DNA of 64,000 bases from Tillus elongatus (GCA_964006375.1 OZ023270.1:56768036-56832035); one strand, 5' to 3'. Counted from the first letter of the stretch, positions 45,011 through 56,250 are shown. Notes: generated by a model from the letters alone, not told the origin. Numbers and translations are program-made.

Positions 45011-45440
45011 CGGCATCCACAAACTATCAAACACATTGTGTTTCATAAATTGTACTGCTGCATTCAAGTCATTTTGTCTGCAATCCAATGTAGTTTCTCT
45101 TTGTTTTTTTTTTTATTAGCAGCTCTAAAAAATGAATTAATTGTTGTTGCCCTTACTTTGTGAAACAATTCCATACTAAATACAGCTGACTACTTCTCGG
45201 CTTGTGTTTTCGTTTCTGTAACCGATTTTGCCATAAAGTCAGATAAGTTTCTACGTCTCTATTCAGCTCTAAAAAAAACTAATGTTGCATGGTGAAAAAC
45301 TGAAAAAAAAGTAAAACTAAAGTTGCGCATACGAAGGCAGAACTCACATTATTCGTTCATATGGCTGTTACTTTTGACAGGTACATCCACAATTAGAATA
45401 TTGTTCTCATGTTTGGCATGCTACAACAGTTTCCATTCCA
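45011..45440. other. Spacer, no gene; dispersed word shared with 57.9 kb
   Basis: 'ttgttgttgcccttact' through 'aatacag.tgac' (45160-45190) recurs at 57908-57955, next to LINE copy D, so both places belong to one dispersed repeat. Nothing else was recognised. Confidence 0.4.
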
Positions 45441-45452
45441 ATGCAACAGTGA

Positions 45453-46080
45453 TTGACAGCAAAAGGTTTTTCTCAGGGAGAAGTGCTATTGCCTCTGCTG
45501 TGGTCGCTCATTGTTAATAAACTTATGACCACATTGAGCGGAGCAGGATTTATAGTCCAAGGAAACACAGATGATATTGTTGTAACAGTAAAGGGCAAGA
45601 ATGATGCTGTAATATCCAGCCTAATGCAAACAGCCCTAAATATAGTAAGGAACTGGTGTGAGGGGAACACACACTTGGAAAAAACTCTTTCACCACAATG
45701 GCGATCTTGACTTGCTGTAGACTCGCAGGAAAGACGTAGGGGCAGAATCTCATGATGGTATATTGGATATACCAAACTGTGGTTAAACCCCTGATCGCAT
45801 GTATCCATAGTGTGCTGGCTAAGAACGGAACAAGCCTCAACAAAAAGCAAATTACAAAAATTGTAGATATGTCCTGGAATAACGGGAGCTATGGCATCAT
45901 GCCCCATAGCTGCAATAGAAGCAATGCTGAATGTTACTCCCCTGCAGATATGCGCGAAAAGTGAGGCAGCAATAAGTTCCTCAAGACTATTTCAAGCAGA
46001 AAAATTTAAACCAGGAAACTTGGTTAGCCACTTGAAGATTCTGAAAAATATTCAATTGGGGTCACTCATCATAAGTTATT
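45453..46080 (+). pseudogene. Ancient RT fragment related to the RNase H LINE family
   Basis: QGEVLLPLLWSLIVNKLMTTLSGAGFIVQGNTDDIVV aligns with CPQGSVLSPLLWCLVVDGLLGRLSGGGYEVQGYADDIVI of copy C. The catalytic YADD reads NTDD. Later frames (VYWIYQTVVKPLIACIHSV..., then LFQAEKFKPGNLVSHLKILK) align weakly with HWLYTRVVRPSLTYAALV and ACNGRLKINPGFRGHCKI. It is much more diverged than copies A-E and has many stops. Confidence 0.7.
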
Positions 46081-46439
46081 GAATATAAAACTACAAACAG
46101 AATCTGATTAAATTTCTATAGATAAACAAGAGTATTCGTCGAAAATAATAAACTATACAAAACGGAATGGAAATATTAAAGAAAAACTAAATTTTGCACA
46201 AATTAATGATTTTAAGACCCTCTCGAAGATTATAAAGTATGAAATTAAAAAGGTCACAACAACAAAGAAAAGAAAATATACAAATAACATAAATATGAGC
46301 TGGGTTAAGCATATCACAAAGGAAAAAATGAAGTATAGAGACTGTATACAACCAACTAACAATTTAGTAAATTGTCAGCCCTGGACCATTTCTACCCTAA
46401 TATAGGGACAAAGTATGTAAGGCTAGATGCATTCTCACC

Positions 46440-46502
46440 ACAATTATAACTATAGACCGGTTTCGCTCTAATTAGAGCTCGTCAGTATGGCATACTAATT
46501 GT
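46440..46502 (-). ncRNA. Type I-like hammerhead ribozyme, unit 1
   Basis: Minus strand: stem I ACAATTA ... TAATTGT with an internal loop and TA/TA at its base. The core is CTGACGA (46485-46479), stem II GCTCT-AATT-AGAGC (perfect), then GAAA (46464-46461) and C-CG-GTC with a minimal stem III. The cleavage C is at 46455. All invariant hammerhead core positions (CUGANGA, GAAA, UC at the cleavage site) are present, with no inserted bases. Confidence 0.8.
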
Positions 46503-46758
46503 AGCGAAAATACACATATAAAGTAATACGGCTATGGTAGCCAGCCTTCCAACACTAAGTGAGTGGTAAGACACGAAGCAACGTGCCGCCACCTAGTTCG
46601 GGACCAAGTAATATGTTGTCACGCCAGCTCCAAATAACACAAAGTGTTAAAAAATAGAGACTGTATACAACCAACTAACAATTTAGTAAATTGTCAGCCC
46701 TGGCCCATCTCTACCCTAATATAGGGACAAAGTATGTAAGGCTAGATGCATTATCACC

Positions 46759-46821
46759 ATAATTAGAACTGTAGACCGGTTTCGTTCTAATTAGAGCTTG
46801 TCAGTACGGCATACTGATTGT
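46759..46821 (-). ncRNA. Degraded hammerhead, unit 2
   Basis: Same position in the second unit. The core reads CTGACAA (the invariant G8 replaced by A) and one base pair of stem II is lost (GCTCT/AGAAC), so cleavage is not expected. GAAA and CCGGTC remain. The cleavage C corresponds to 46774, 319 bp from that of unit 1. Confidence 0.7.
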
Positions 46822-47158
46822 AGCGAAAATACTCCTATAAAGTAATACGGCTATGGTAGCCAGCCTTCCAACACTGAGTGGTAAGACACAGTTCTAATTG
46901 TGGTGAGAATGCATCTAGCCTTACATACTTTGTCCTTATATTAGAGTAGAAATGGGCCAGGTCTGACAATTTACTAAACTGTTAGTTGGTTGTATACAGT
47001 CTCTATTTTTTAACACTTTGTGTTATTTGGAGCTGGCGAGACAACACACTACCTGATTCCGCAACTAGGTGGCGGCACGTTGCTTCGTGTCTTACCATTC
47101 ACTTAGTGTTAGAAAGCTGGCTACCATAGCCGTATTACTTTATAGGTGTATTTTCGCT

Positions 47159-47221
47159 ACAATTAGTATGCCGTACTGACGAGCTCTAATTAAAGCGAAA
47201 CCTGTCTACGGTTCTAATTGT
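47159..47221 (+). ncRNA. Hammerhead ribozyme, inverted unit 3
   Basis: Plus strand: stem I ACAATTA ... TAATTGT, CTGACGA at 47176-47182, stem II GCTCT-AATT-AAAGC with one C-A mismatch, GAAA at 47197-47200, then C-CT-GTC with the cleavage C at 47206. The core is complete; only stem II is weakened. Confidence 0.72.
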
Positions 47222-47244
47222 GGTGAGAATGCATCTAGCCTTAA

Positions 47245-48489
47245 ATCAAAGAAATGCGACGATATTTGTACCAAATTAACGAAAACCTTTTCTTATCTTT
47301 AGAAGACAATTTCTCAGAACCCAACTGCTTCAAATTTAAAAAATAAGACACTGTGGAAGAGAGATTTACACCAGCTCTAAATGATGCACTACTTGCCCTA
47401 AAATACGTCTAGTTTTCTAGTGGCCAGCCTATATATGAAGAAACTTGACAAAAACATTTTATCACATTTTCTTGAGAATAATATTATCTTGAACTGAAAT
47501 AATTAGGGGAAATTAATAATAAAAAAATAAACAAAATAGTATATAATACTTGTATATTTACGACTGAATACTGTATACAATGTCTAAGTCACAAGACATA
47601 AGCGTTCTATTTAACTAGAAAAATATATTATAGATGGCACTTGTACACATAATATATAATTTACAGGGAAGTATAGCTACAAAAAAAGTTAAAAATATTC
47701 TTAACTAATCATTCAACTACAAATCTTTTTTTCATCTTTCACTATAAAAGAAATTCAGAGTCTACTTGAAACAAATACAAATGTAACACTTAATTTTCAC
47801 ACACAAAATTTCTATCCAAAATTACTACAGAATAATAATATTTAATAAAGGCTGTACAAAAGTTTATAAGAAATATAAATTGTATTTCCGCCAGCGTAAG
47901 TTAAACAGTTTCCAGTTAATAGGTTGTTTGCATAAATTGAACTCTATACTCTGAATCATACAAATTAATATATGAGAAAGCATTAGCTATACTTATTATT
48001 TGACACTGTGGAAAACAAATTATGCATCTGCCACTCCTTCATCAGTTGTATTTATATTAGAAACGAATTACATTATTGTCTTACTATTGCCATTTTACTT
48101 GTTTCAATAGATACTTAATCTAGTGTGCTTATTATAGTTATTTATAAATCCTTTTAAATGACAGTTAAAGCTGGTCAAACATGTGAAACTTGAAACAACA
48201 GAAAGACAAATTCAGAAGGCATCAGTGTCACTGTTGGAAGCGTAATATTTTTATTTTCTTTTGTCATTAGTTCAGCATTTTGACATCACATGGGAAGCTC
48301 AAGTTGCCAAATAAAAAATATGCTATTATATACACTTAAATCCAAGATTTAAGCACAATACCAAAACCACTCACCAACTTATGCAAGTCTGTAAGTGATG
48401 ATGTTTAAAAAAAGAAATAAATGCCACAACTGATATTTGTAATTAAACACCCTAAAATATTTAAACTTTTTGATATTTTGCATGTTGGT
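47245..48489. other. AT-rich spacer, nothing recognised
   Basis: No gene, RNA or repeat could be supported. Confidence 0.4.
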
Positions 48490-50312
48490 ATTATTTATTT
48501 ATTTATTTATACATACACCATCCAACAGCTTAAAAGCCAAATTAAGGATGGGCCAATACACAAAACATAATAACTAACAATAATCAAGCTAATGATACAA
48601 AAAAAGAGTCATAAATTAGATCGCTTTGAAAAACATTTTTATCTCTGATATGTTACATGAGAAGATATCTAGGCGGTCTTGCAGTACAGAGTAATCACTG
48701 CACATCTGGTAGATTGGAGACGATCGCAGCAATCGTGTACGAGCAGTCGGGAGATAAAATGTGCCTGGAAAACGTGCTGCAATACGAGGCACATTGAAAT
48801 TAAGCAGCTGAAGCAGACTAGGGCAGTCGAACACAGAATTAACCAGTTTATATGAAAATATAATGAAACTGCACTGCCTGCGCATCGACAGACTCTGCAG
48901 ACTAAAGCGAAGAAGTAAACTTTCCTGAGGAAAACCAATAGAGGAATATCGACCATCCTCACGGAAGCTAAGAAAATTTAGAAATTTTCTTTGCACTGAT
49001 TCCAGGCTTGCCACATGTAGGAGCCCACACAACTGAGCCATATTCAAGTCGGGACCTAACCAAACAGCCAAAGAGCAGGAGGAGGGCGTCATATGTGAGA
49101 AATTTTTGGTGTTTCTTATCATATACCCTAGAGTTATGTAAGCAGAACTGACAGTCTGCTCATAGTGTGGTTTAAAAGATAGAGTACCAAAAACGATTCC
49201 AAGGTCCTTAACTGTCCCGGGGCGGTCAAGTGGAAGCCCCCTTATATTGTACCCGAAAGTGATTGCGTGCCTATTTCGAGTAAAGGACATCACACAACAC
49301 TTGGAAACATTCACAGAAAGACCACTCTGACAACACCATTCATCAAGGATCTGAAGACAGTTCTGGAGCTGCAAACAGTCATCAACACTCGAAATATTTG
49401 CGAAAATCTTAATATCGTCTGCATACATTAAAAAAGGAACATGTAAAACATGTTTAACTGGGTCGATAAATATATTAAAACAGTAATGGACCGAGTACGG
49501 AACCCTGCGGCACTCCCGAAGTTACGTGATAGGTTTTAGATTTGAAGCCCCCAATCTCAACAAATTGCCTCCTTCCATCCAGGTAATATCTGAACAGGCC
49601 AAGCAAGCCCTCGGAGAATCCGATAGCCCTCATCCTGTCAATCAGAACAGAGTGATTTAGACAATCGAAGGCCTTAGATAGATTAGTATACACAACATCA
49701 ACCTGTGAAGAGTGGTCAAGAGCGGACGCAATGAACTGTGTAACATCGACTAAATTCGTAACAGTCGATCTACCTGGAATGAAACCATGCTGAGAAATAG
49801 AGAGTATGTTTTTGATGTGAAACAGTATTTGCTGAAAAAGGCAGGCCTCGAAAATCTTACAGAAGACACATAGTATGGCTATTGGTCGATAGTTTGATGG
49901 ATCACCACTATCCCCCGCCTTAAAGACAGGGAAAACTCGTGACAGCTTCCAAATCGCGGGGAATGTTCCAGATCTAAGAATCAGTTTAAAAATTTTCTTA
50001 AGTGGAGTCAGGAAAGCATATAAGCAGTCGCGCACCAAGAAACCAGGAACCAGATCAGGTCCACAGGACATGTTAGCCTTAATTCTCTTAGCGGCTGTAA
50101 TAATTTCGTCATCTGTAAAGTCATCAACAAAGAACATTGTGATGTCACCCGAAGTCAGGCTGGCGGCTGTAAGCGATGAGGTGGGGGTGGAGCCAGAACA
50201 TCCCGCAAAATAAGAAGCAAAACTGTCAGCTGCCTGTTGCTGGTTAGATGAATTCCCAATAGAAAAGTTTTGACGGCGTCGAGAAGAGCAGTTCCAGAAT
50301 TTTTTAGGATTA
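48490..50312 (-). mobile_element. 5'-truncated jockey-like LINE with (TAAA)n tail
   Basis: Minus-strand frame from about 50310 has NPKKFWNCSSRRR, then DDFTDDEIITAAKRIKANMSCGPD, NYRPIAILCVFCKIFE, motif A-like VDVVYTNLSKAFDCLNH (the usual first Asp reads Asn) and GVPQGSVLGPLLF. A frame break at about 49430-49475 follows, then MYADDIKIFANIS with the catalytic YADD at 49428 downward and a long thumb and C-terminal region ending at 48616. The tail is (TTTA)n on the plus strand (about 48493-48512). No endonuclease or ORF1 remains. It is related to but distinct from the LINE at 33.2-34.9 kb (both have ADDIKIF/ADDLKIF-type motifs). Confidence 0.88.
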
Positions 50313-51135
50313 GACCTTATATGGAAAAATCAATTAAAATCATAGTAAGGCCATTAAGTTAACGTTTCAAAAATTAACTTCAACCCTTTATTATTTTTCT
50401 ATCATTGTATTGTGTAAGGACAAATTGCTTTACACTTTCTCTAAAGAGCAGAGCATGTATGCATTGAAATTTCTCAGATAAAGTTCCAGTCTTAGAAACG
50501 TTATACAATAGACTAATGATCGTGCCAAACCATTAATTTTAGTACTGCTAGCTACATTTCAAACCTAAATTCCTGATTATATTAAAGACGGTACATAAAA
50601 AAGCAAATAAATCATAAAAACCGACCTGCCTGATTGGAAACTCCCACATCTATGAGACATGCAAATTAATAAAGATTTTGTGTATATATTTTCTTGTCCA
50701 GGAGAGAGATGGTTCAGATCACAAATCTGTTGACAAGGTCAACTGATGATCAAATATCTACTGAGGTATTATTCTCCATATATTAACACAGACAACACAT
50801 TTTTTCTTTGCATTCAACAATTATTTAACACACACAAAAAAAGAACGAGTTTTGAGTAACACCCAACAGTATTTCAACCCTAGATGAATTTTAATCAAGA
50901 ATTATCTGTCTTACACCTTTATTTATTATCGTTCATTGAAACAGCAATCATAGATTTGCCGCTATACAAGGCAAAAGGACTATAATGCCTTAGCCTCTAT
51001 TAACTTAAAATAACTGAATTTCTAATTAGACTAGAATCGGCAAACTTTGACCATAACAAAACCTCTGCAAAGGCAAGATGTGTATGAAATTCCATCAAAA
51101 TAACCTTATTTTTTTATACAAGTTTTTCTGGCCAA
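50313..51135. other. AT-rich spacer, nothing recognised
   Basis: No gene or repeat could be supported. Confidence 0.4.
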
Positions 51136-51139
51136 AAAT

Positions 51140-52110
51140 TCAAAAATGAAAAATGTGTCGGTGGGAAGTTATCCAAAGTTTGTATAAATTCGGACTGTTC
51201 TGAGTTGCGAAGACTATTGGTTATGGGCAAAGCACCAAACCAAGATGTTTTAAGAATGTAAAGAGTTTACTGGAGAAATACGTTGCTAATTAAAAAGCAT
51301 GGGTGACTGGCGATATTTTTTAAACTGAAGTAGAAGAATGGGATAGAGAACTAGAGAAAATAATAGAAAAATTTTGATTGTGGTGGATAATTGTGTGACA
51401 CGTCCACAATTGACGAGTTTGAAGAACATCAAATTAGTTTTTCTGATGCCTAATACCCCAACGGTACTGCAGCCTTTAGATAAGGGAATTATCAACTCTC
51501 TGAAATTTAATTACAGAAGACAACTCGTCACAAAAATAATTGACAACATGGACAAGAATCAATGTCAGTTTTCGGTAAATGTCCTCGAAGCTATTCGTCT
51601 CCTTAATCATGCATGGAAAAACTTCTCACAAAAAAATGGTACAAAATTGTTTCAGGCATGCTGGTTTTCATTTTGAGCATAGAAATGAAAACGTTGATTT
51701 AAGCGTTTCGGAAGATGTTATTGCTGGCGAAGATATTCCTCTGAGCGAATATGCTAGATTATGAAATTGGCACAAGTGCAGGATGCGATGATTACGTGAA
51801 CGTAGATAATTCTGTGAAAACTTTAGGTATTCCAACAGATTTCGAGATAATTGATGCTGAAAATTTAAACACGACCCAAGAAGTGATAGAAGATTCCGAT
51901 TCGGATGAATCTGAAAGCCCCGAATGCACCAATGTTTCACTGCAAGATGCCATAGATTCCGCCAAGAAGCTTAGACTATTTTGAGAGAGGGCTTCAAACT
52001 TCGAGAATGAGCTAGGTTTATTAACTTCCATAGAAAACGTTTTGGAAAAGAAGAAAAACCGACAGTACAAATGGAAATCACAGACTACTTTTTATGATGT
52101 GTATAAAGTT
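51140..52110 (+). pseudogene. Second pogo/Tigger transposase fragment
   Basis: Shifting frames give 'NPRCFKNVKSL' and 'ADKKAW'-like words at about 51210-51310, then IVVDNCVTRP (catalytic DN at about 51380), PNTPTVLQPLDKGIINSLKFNYRRQLV (third catalytic Asp), and LNHAWKNFSQKN. A C-terminal acidic segment (VIEDSDSDESES) follows in another frame at 51751-51984. This is the C-terminal half of a Tigger-type DDE transposase. The N-terminal DNA-binding part is not seen, and it differs from the copy at 26.6-29.7 kb. Confidence 0.8.
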
Positions 52111-52812
52111 AGATTAAGTAATAATGTACATACTATGATGCGATTTTGTTTTATGTCAATATACTTGTTCATTCTAATTAGGCAGTTGCAATTGAATTTC
52201 AAAATTGATGGTAAGATTTATAGGGAAGTAATCCGGACAGATAATGTTGGGGAGATATGGCATGTAAACGGCTGTTGAGCTGTCCGCAAAGTTTTCTGAT
52301 TTAAGGTGGTTTTTTGGTGGAAAAATTGCAAATAACAAAAACTACATAAGTCTCTGTAGTGCACCTCATGTAAACTGCAAAAAGTAGTCCGGAAGTTGCA
52401 GTAATTTGGTCAGGGAGTGCAATAGAAAAAGCCAGTGTGGTTGGTTCCCAAAATATAGCTCAACCACTAACAAAATGGTTCTTAAGAAAAGTCAAGAAAT
52501 GGAATTTAAAGAAATTGCCAAAGTGGCAATAGGCGAATTCATCTTCTTGTTGGGAAAAACTGGTCCAATTGGGATGGCAAATAAACTTGTTCAACCTACT
52601 AATAAAAGGAAGATCCATATCAAATTGCTTCCGAATCTGACTGATACTTTTTGATTAAACCACATTATACATAAACATAAGTTTTCTTGAACCCTAAAAA
52701 TAGATCGTAGGGTCTCTAATTCGCCTTCATTCGAAGTTTTCTTTAGTAAATTCCAAAGTCGTTACCTCTCTAAAAACGATTTTTAAAATGACAATTCGCT
52801 ATGACAATACAA

Positions 52813-52816
<4 letters not shown>
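52111..52816. other. No gene recognised
   Basis: A frame at 52406-52654 (KEIAKVAIGEFIFLLGKTG...) has a protein-like composition but I cannot match it. It may be transposon remnant. Confidence 0.35.

Positions 52817-52888
<72 letters not shown>
52817..52888. repeat. (TA)n microsatellite
   Basis: About 70 bp of TA dinucleotide. Confidence 0.95.
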
Positions 52889-52889
<1 letters not shown>

Positions 52890-53064
52890 CATAAACATTT
52901 ATGAACACAGGAAAGGTGAACGATGAAGATAGAAAACCAAAATGTTGTGTACTGATTCCTGTAAACATTAAAAACAAAGGAAGTCTCTGGATATCTAATA
53001 AACATTATCAAAGTTCTTTAGAAGTAAGTGTTTAATAGAAAGAGGAGTAGAGAAATGAGTCATA

Positions 53065-53240
53065 AGGGGTGTATCACAGGGATCAGTTCTTCGAGCAATC
53101 TTATGAAACATCATAGAAATCGACATGCCATTTTGATTTGCCAGTGATCTGGCCATAATTGCAATGGCAATCACTGGAGAACACCTGATTCCCAAAATAA
53201 AAGTCCATTCATGCATTATGGATGAAAAAAATCTAGACAA
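53065..53240 (+). pseudogene. Short RT fragment of an I/R1-type LINE
   Basis: GVSQGSVLRAILxNIIEIDMPF, a stop, then FASDLAIIAMA. This is the order motif B (GVPQGSVLGPxLWNI) then catalytic FADDLA (here FASDLA), with stops between. Only about 60 codons can be read. Confidence 0.5.
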
Positions 53241-53588
53241 AGCTAGCGAAAAACAAATAACTTAGTTGTGATCTTAGCCCCAACAATAAACTGTATACTC
53301 TCGATTACTCGTGTGCAGATTATCTGTGCTGAGAACTTGGATTAAAATTTAAAATCAGGAATAGATCGAAATTTCAATTCTTTTCGATTCCTCTCGCACA
53401 AATATAATAAATATCCCCAATAAAAACCAACGACCATCTACATAAGGGTCTGCCTGTTATAATTACTACGTTGCAAAAATCATGATTATTAACTGCCATT
53501 ATCTTTTCACACTTGATGTCATTTAAGATTGCATGGGCGGCACGGCAGAAAGGAGAAAGATACAGATGTTAAACCTTCTGTATGTATG

Positions 53589-53593
<5 letters not shown>

Positions 53594-53653
<60 letters not shown>
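53594..53653. repeat. (TA)n microsatellite
   Basis: TA dinucleotide tract to the left of the Penelope foldback, part of the MITE core. Confidence 0.95.
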
Positions 53654-53721
53654 TATGTGAAAACTGGAACCTGTGATGAGCACTGATAAGTGCACTTGGA
53701 GAACCCAAATCACCACAACAC

Positions 53722-53782
53722 ATTTTTCAAAGACCTTACGATCGTTTCGCTGACGACGTCAGTGTCATCAGAGGATGAAAAA
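53722..53782 (-). ncRNA. Hammerhead ribozyme-like motif, left arm of Penelope foldback
   Basis: Minus strand: stem I TTTTTCA ... TGAAAAA, CTGATGA (53771-53765), a stem II containing CTGAC/GTCAG-type pairing, GAAA (53748-53745), a short stem III and GTC with the cleavage C at 53732. The core is intact. There is extra sequence between A9 and stem II compared with the textbook motif. Confidence 0.6.
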
Positions 53783-54106
53783 ATTCTAAATTAAAATCAA
53801 CCGCTACTGTGTATTTATATCACACCTAGGTAACGAACTAATCCGAAGTAACAGTTGTAGTCGACGACCATCGTTTATCTATTGTGTCAATACCTAAACG
53901 AGCTTTCATTTTAAGCCCATTATCCGTAGATTAGATAAGAGCACATAAATGTGTCAACCAGAAGACTAAAGTAGTTCTTCGACCTCACCCGTTTAGGTAT
54001 TGACACAATAGATACACAATGGTCGTCGACTACAACTGTTACTTCGGATTAGTTCGTTACCTAGGTGTGATATAAATACACAGTAGTGGTTGATTTTAAT
54101 TTAGAA

Positions 54107-54170
54107 ATTTTTCATCCTCTGATGATGCTGACGTTGTCAGCGAAATGATCGTAAGGTCTTTGAAATATGT
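54107..54170 (+). ncRNA. Hammerhead ribozyme-like motif, right arm of Penelope foldback
   Basis: Plus strand: stem I TTTCA ... TGAAA, CTGATGA (54119-54125), one unpaired T, stem II GCTGAC-GTT-GTCAGC, GAAA (54142-54145), then TGATCGTAAG and GTC with the cleavage C at 54158. Stem III is imperfect because the first pair after A15.1 is lost. Confidence 0.58.
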
Positions 54171-54199
54171 GTTGTGGTGATTTGGGTTCTCCAAGTGTA

Positions 54200-54203
<4 letters not shown>

Positions 54204-54261
<58 letters not shown>
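54204..54261. repeat. (TA)n microsatellite
   Basis: TA dinucleotide tract to the right of the Penelope foldback, part of the MITE core. Confidence 0.95.
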
Positions 54262-54265
<4 letters not shown>

Positions 54266-54361
54266 TTTTGTTGTATTATGTTCATATTATTAGCGTTTTT
54301 CAATTATCCTTGTTGTCGATCCCCCCTTCCCCATTAACTAGGGGTAATCGAGAGTATACTA

Positions 54362-55440
54362 TGGGTTTAAATGGATTGACTTTTGCGCAACCTCATCCTT
54401 AACAACTTTCAAGTATTCAATTGCTGATTTTGTTTTTAAAATTCTTTTATTATCCTCTTTTTAGTCCAATAACAATCATTAAACTAGAAAGAGAATGAAA
54501 TGACAAATATAATTTGGTATATATTTTGATACATGCACATATAGATTTGATAAAATAAGTTTTCATCTATAACTGCAAGAAAATAATGGTGTTATTCACG
54601 GTTCAACTTTTGCTTATAAACAAACCTATTAATCGGAAATTTCAAAATAAAAGTACATGGTTCATGTTTCCTATACCTAAACAGACTACTTACATAGCTA
54701 AGTCTTATGTGGTATTTAAGTTACAGGGAATAAAGCTGTGTTCATACCATATGAACATGTTCAAAGTTTCATTGAACATGTTACATATTATAGAGATCTT
54801 TATTTAGAAACACCCTGTAGTCTTATGTATATGAGATTGTTCTTTTTTTTTACAAAGATTAGAAACTTCTGGCACCTATGATCTGGTGTCTCATGTTACT
54901 AATAATATGGTATGCTGATTACAGCCAGGCTATTCTTGTTTTTAATATATTTATTATGATAAATACAACATATCTCTCATGTTATGACTTATTCATTAAA
55001 ATATTTTTCCTATTTAATAGATTATTTGTATATTTTTTAACAAAGGGTTGAACAGAAGTAGTTACTTTGCAATTCTTTGCAAAAAATACATCTTGACAGT
55101 TAGGATGTCTAACTTTTACATTCGAGGCACTGATGATTGAGAGGTATCTGCTGGGAGCATATACCACTCAACATGTTTTTAAATTACAAATGATTCATTT
55201 CAGAAACAAACAGCAAATAGCAATGTATAACTAGTTGCCTAGTCGAGTTATTTAAATTTACCAAATCAGAGCCCACTACAAACTATGAATCTTTTACATG
55301 TGTGTTGCTGTAAGGCATTGGCACTTGAAATGGGAGAAATATGAAAGATGAAAACAAGTCAAATTATCTGCTATCTCCAAGTTTATAAAATAATATGAAA
55401 TTAAATATAAACTGTTTATTAAATCTTGTATATGAAAAGA
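54362..55440. other. AT-rich spacer, nothing recognised
   Basis: No gene or repeat could be supported apart from a scattered 'acaccctgtag' word at 54811-54821. Confidence 0.4.
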
Positions 55441-55567
55441 GTTGGAGCATGGTTAGAACAGCTTCTTAATTTTTTTAAATTTCGAACTCAATTACTTCCA
55501 CAGCTTGGAGCATGGTTAGAATAGCTTCTTAAATTTTTTTAAAAATCGAACTCAATTACTTCCACAG
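55441..55567. repeat. Two-copy 63-bp tandem repeat
   Basis: 'ttggagcatggttagaa.agcttcttaa' and 'tcgaactcaattacttccaca' occur twice in direct succession (55442-55504 and 55505-55567) with few differences. Confidence 0.85.
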
Positions 55568-55611
55568 CATCAGCGACAAAAATTCCAATTTTTTTTACGG
55601 TGGAAAAGGGT

Positions 55612-56250
55612 TATAACATATAGAAAACATAATTTGGGAACGAATTTTTTTTTGTCTGTCAGTCTGTGTGTGCCTGTAGCCAAGATAACCTTAGAATGAA
55701 TTGAGATATCATTTTGAAATTTGGTATACAGTTAGCACCCGACAAACTAACGGTTTGGATTGTTTTTGGGTAAAATCACTTTAGGGGGTAGGGATGAATT
55801 GGAATTGGGGGTGATTTGGTGAAAATTGATATTTTTTTCGTCAAAACTCGAGTAATATAATGTTTTAGGGTTTATTTATTAGAAAACTTTTAATTTGATC
55901 AAACATCTAGTATTGTGTGCTGAGATTAAATTAGGGGTTGAATGTGTGGGGGTGGAATATTGTTGAAAACGATTTTTTTTTTGCTAAAACGACGTAAAGC
56001 CTCAAAACACACAGAAAACTTGATTCTGGAACGAACATTTTTTGTCTGTCGGCATGTACGTCTGTTAATTAAATGACTTTCGAACGAATTGAGATATCAT
56101 CTTCAAATTTTGTATCCAGTTAGCACCCAACACAGGAACGCTTCGAATTGTTTTTGGGTAAGATCGCTTCAAGGGGTAGGAGGTAAATAAGGAGGGATTT
56201 GGTGAAAATTGATTTTTTTTAACAAAACTCTAGTAATATAAGGTTTGAAA
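55612..56250. repeat. Diverged about 390-bp tandem repeat, two copies
   Basis: 'tttttttgtctgtc', 'gaattgagatatcat', 'cagttagcaccc.ac', 'ttgtttttgggtaa.atc', 'gatttggtgaaaattgat' and 'ctc.agtaatata' appear in the same order at about 55645-55862 and 56038-56245. Non-coding. Confidence 0.8.

Larger units (their letters stand above)
46334..47244. repeat. 319-bp hammerhead-bearing repeat units, two direct and one inverted
   Basis: 'gagactgtatacaacc' starts at 46338 and again at 46657, giving a 319-bp period (about 1.7 units up to 46885). From about 46886 to 47244 the same sequence follows in inverted orientation (about 1.1 units). Units share 'atagggacaaagtatgtaag', 'accggtttcg', 'aagtaatacggctatgg' and 'cacgaagcaacgtgccgcc'. 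Each carries one hammerhead fold (listed separately). No protein is encoded. Confidence 0.88.
53655..54203. mobile_element. Penelope-derived foldback (two facing pLTR pieces)
   Basis: Arms 53655-53920 and about 53985-54203 are inverted copies: 'cacttggagaaccc' and 'gggttctccaagtg', 'ggtaacgaactaatccgaag' and its complement, 'tgtcaatacctaaacg' and 'cgtttaggtattgacaca'. The sequence at the ends and the hammerhead region match the pLTRs at 40.9 and 44.7 kb. No coding sequence. Confidence 0.8.
53291..54361 (-). mobile_element. Pogo/Tigger-type MITE copy 2, with Penelope foldback inside
   Basis: Ends CTGTATACTCTCG and inverted CGAGAGTATACTA. The left arm (53291-53500) matches the reverse complement of 19500-19697 and the right arm (54261-54361) that of 2765-2870, so this is the same family as copy 1, inverted. 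The core is (TA)n at 53594-53653 and 54204-54261 with a Penelope-derived palindrome between. A TA target duplication is no longer visible. Confidence 0.7.
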
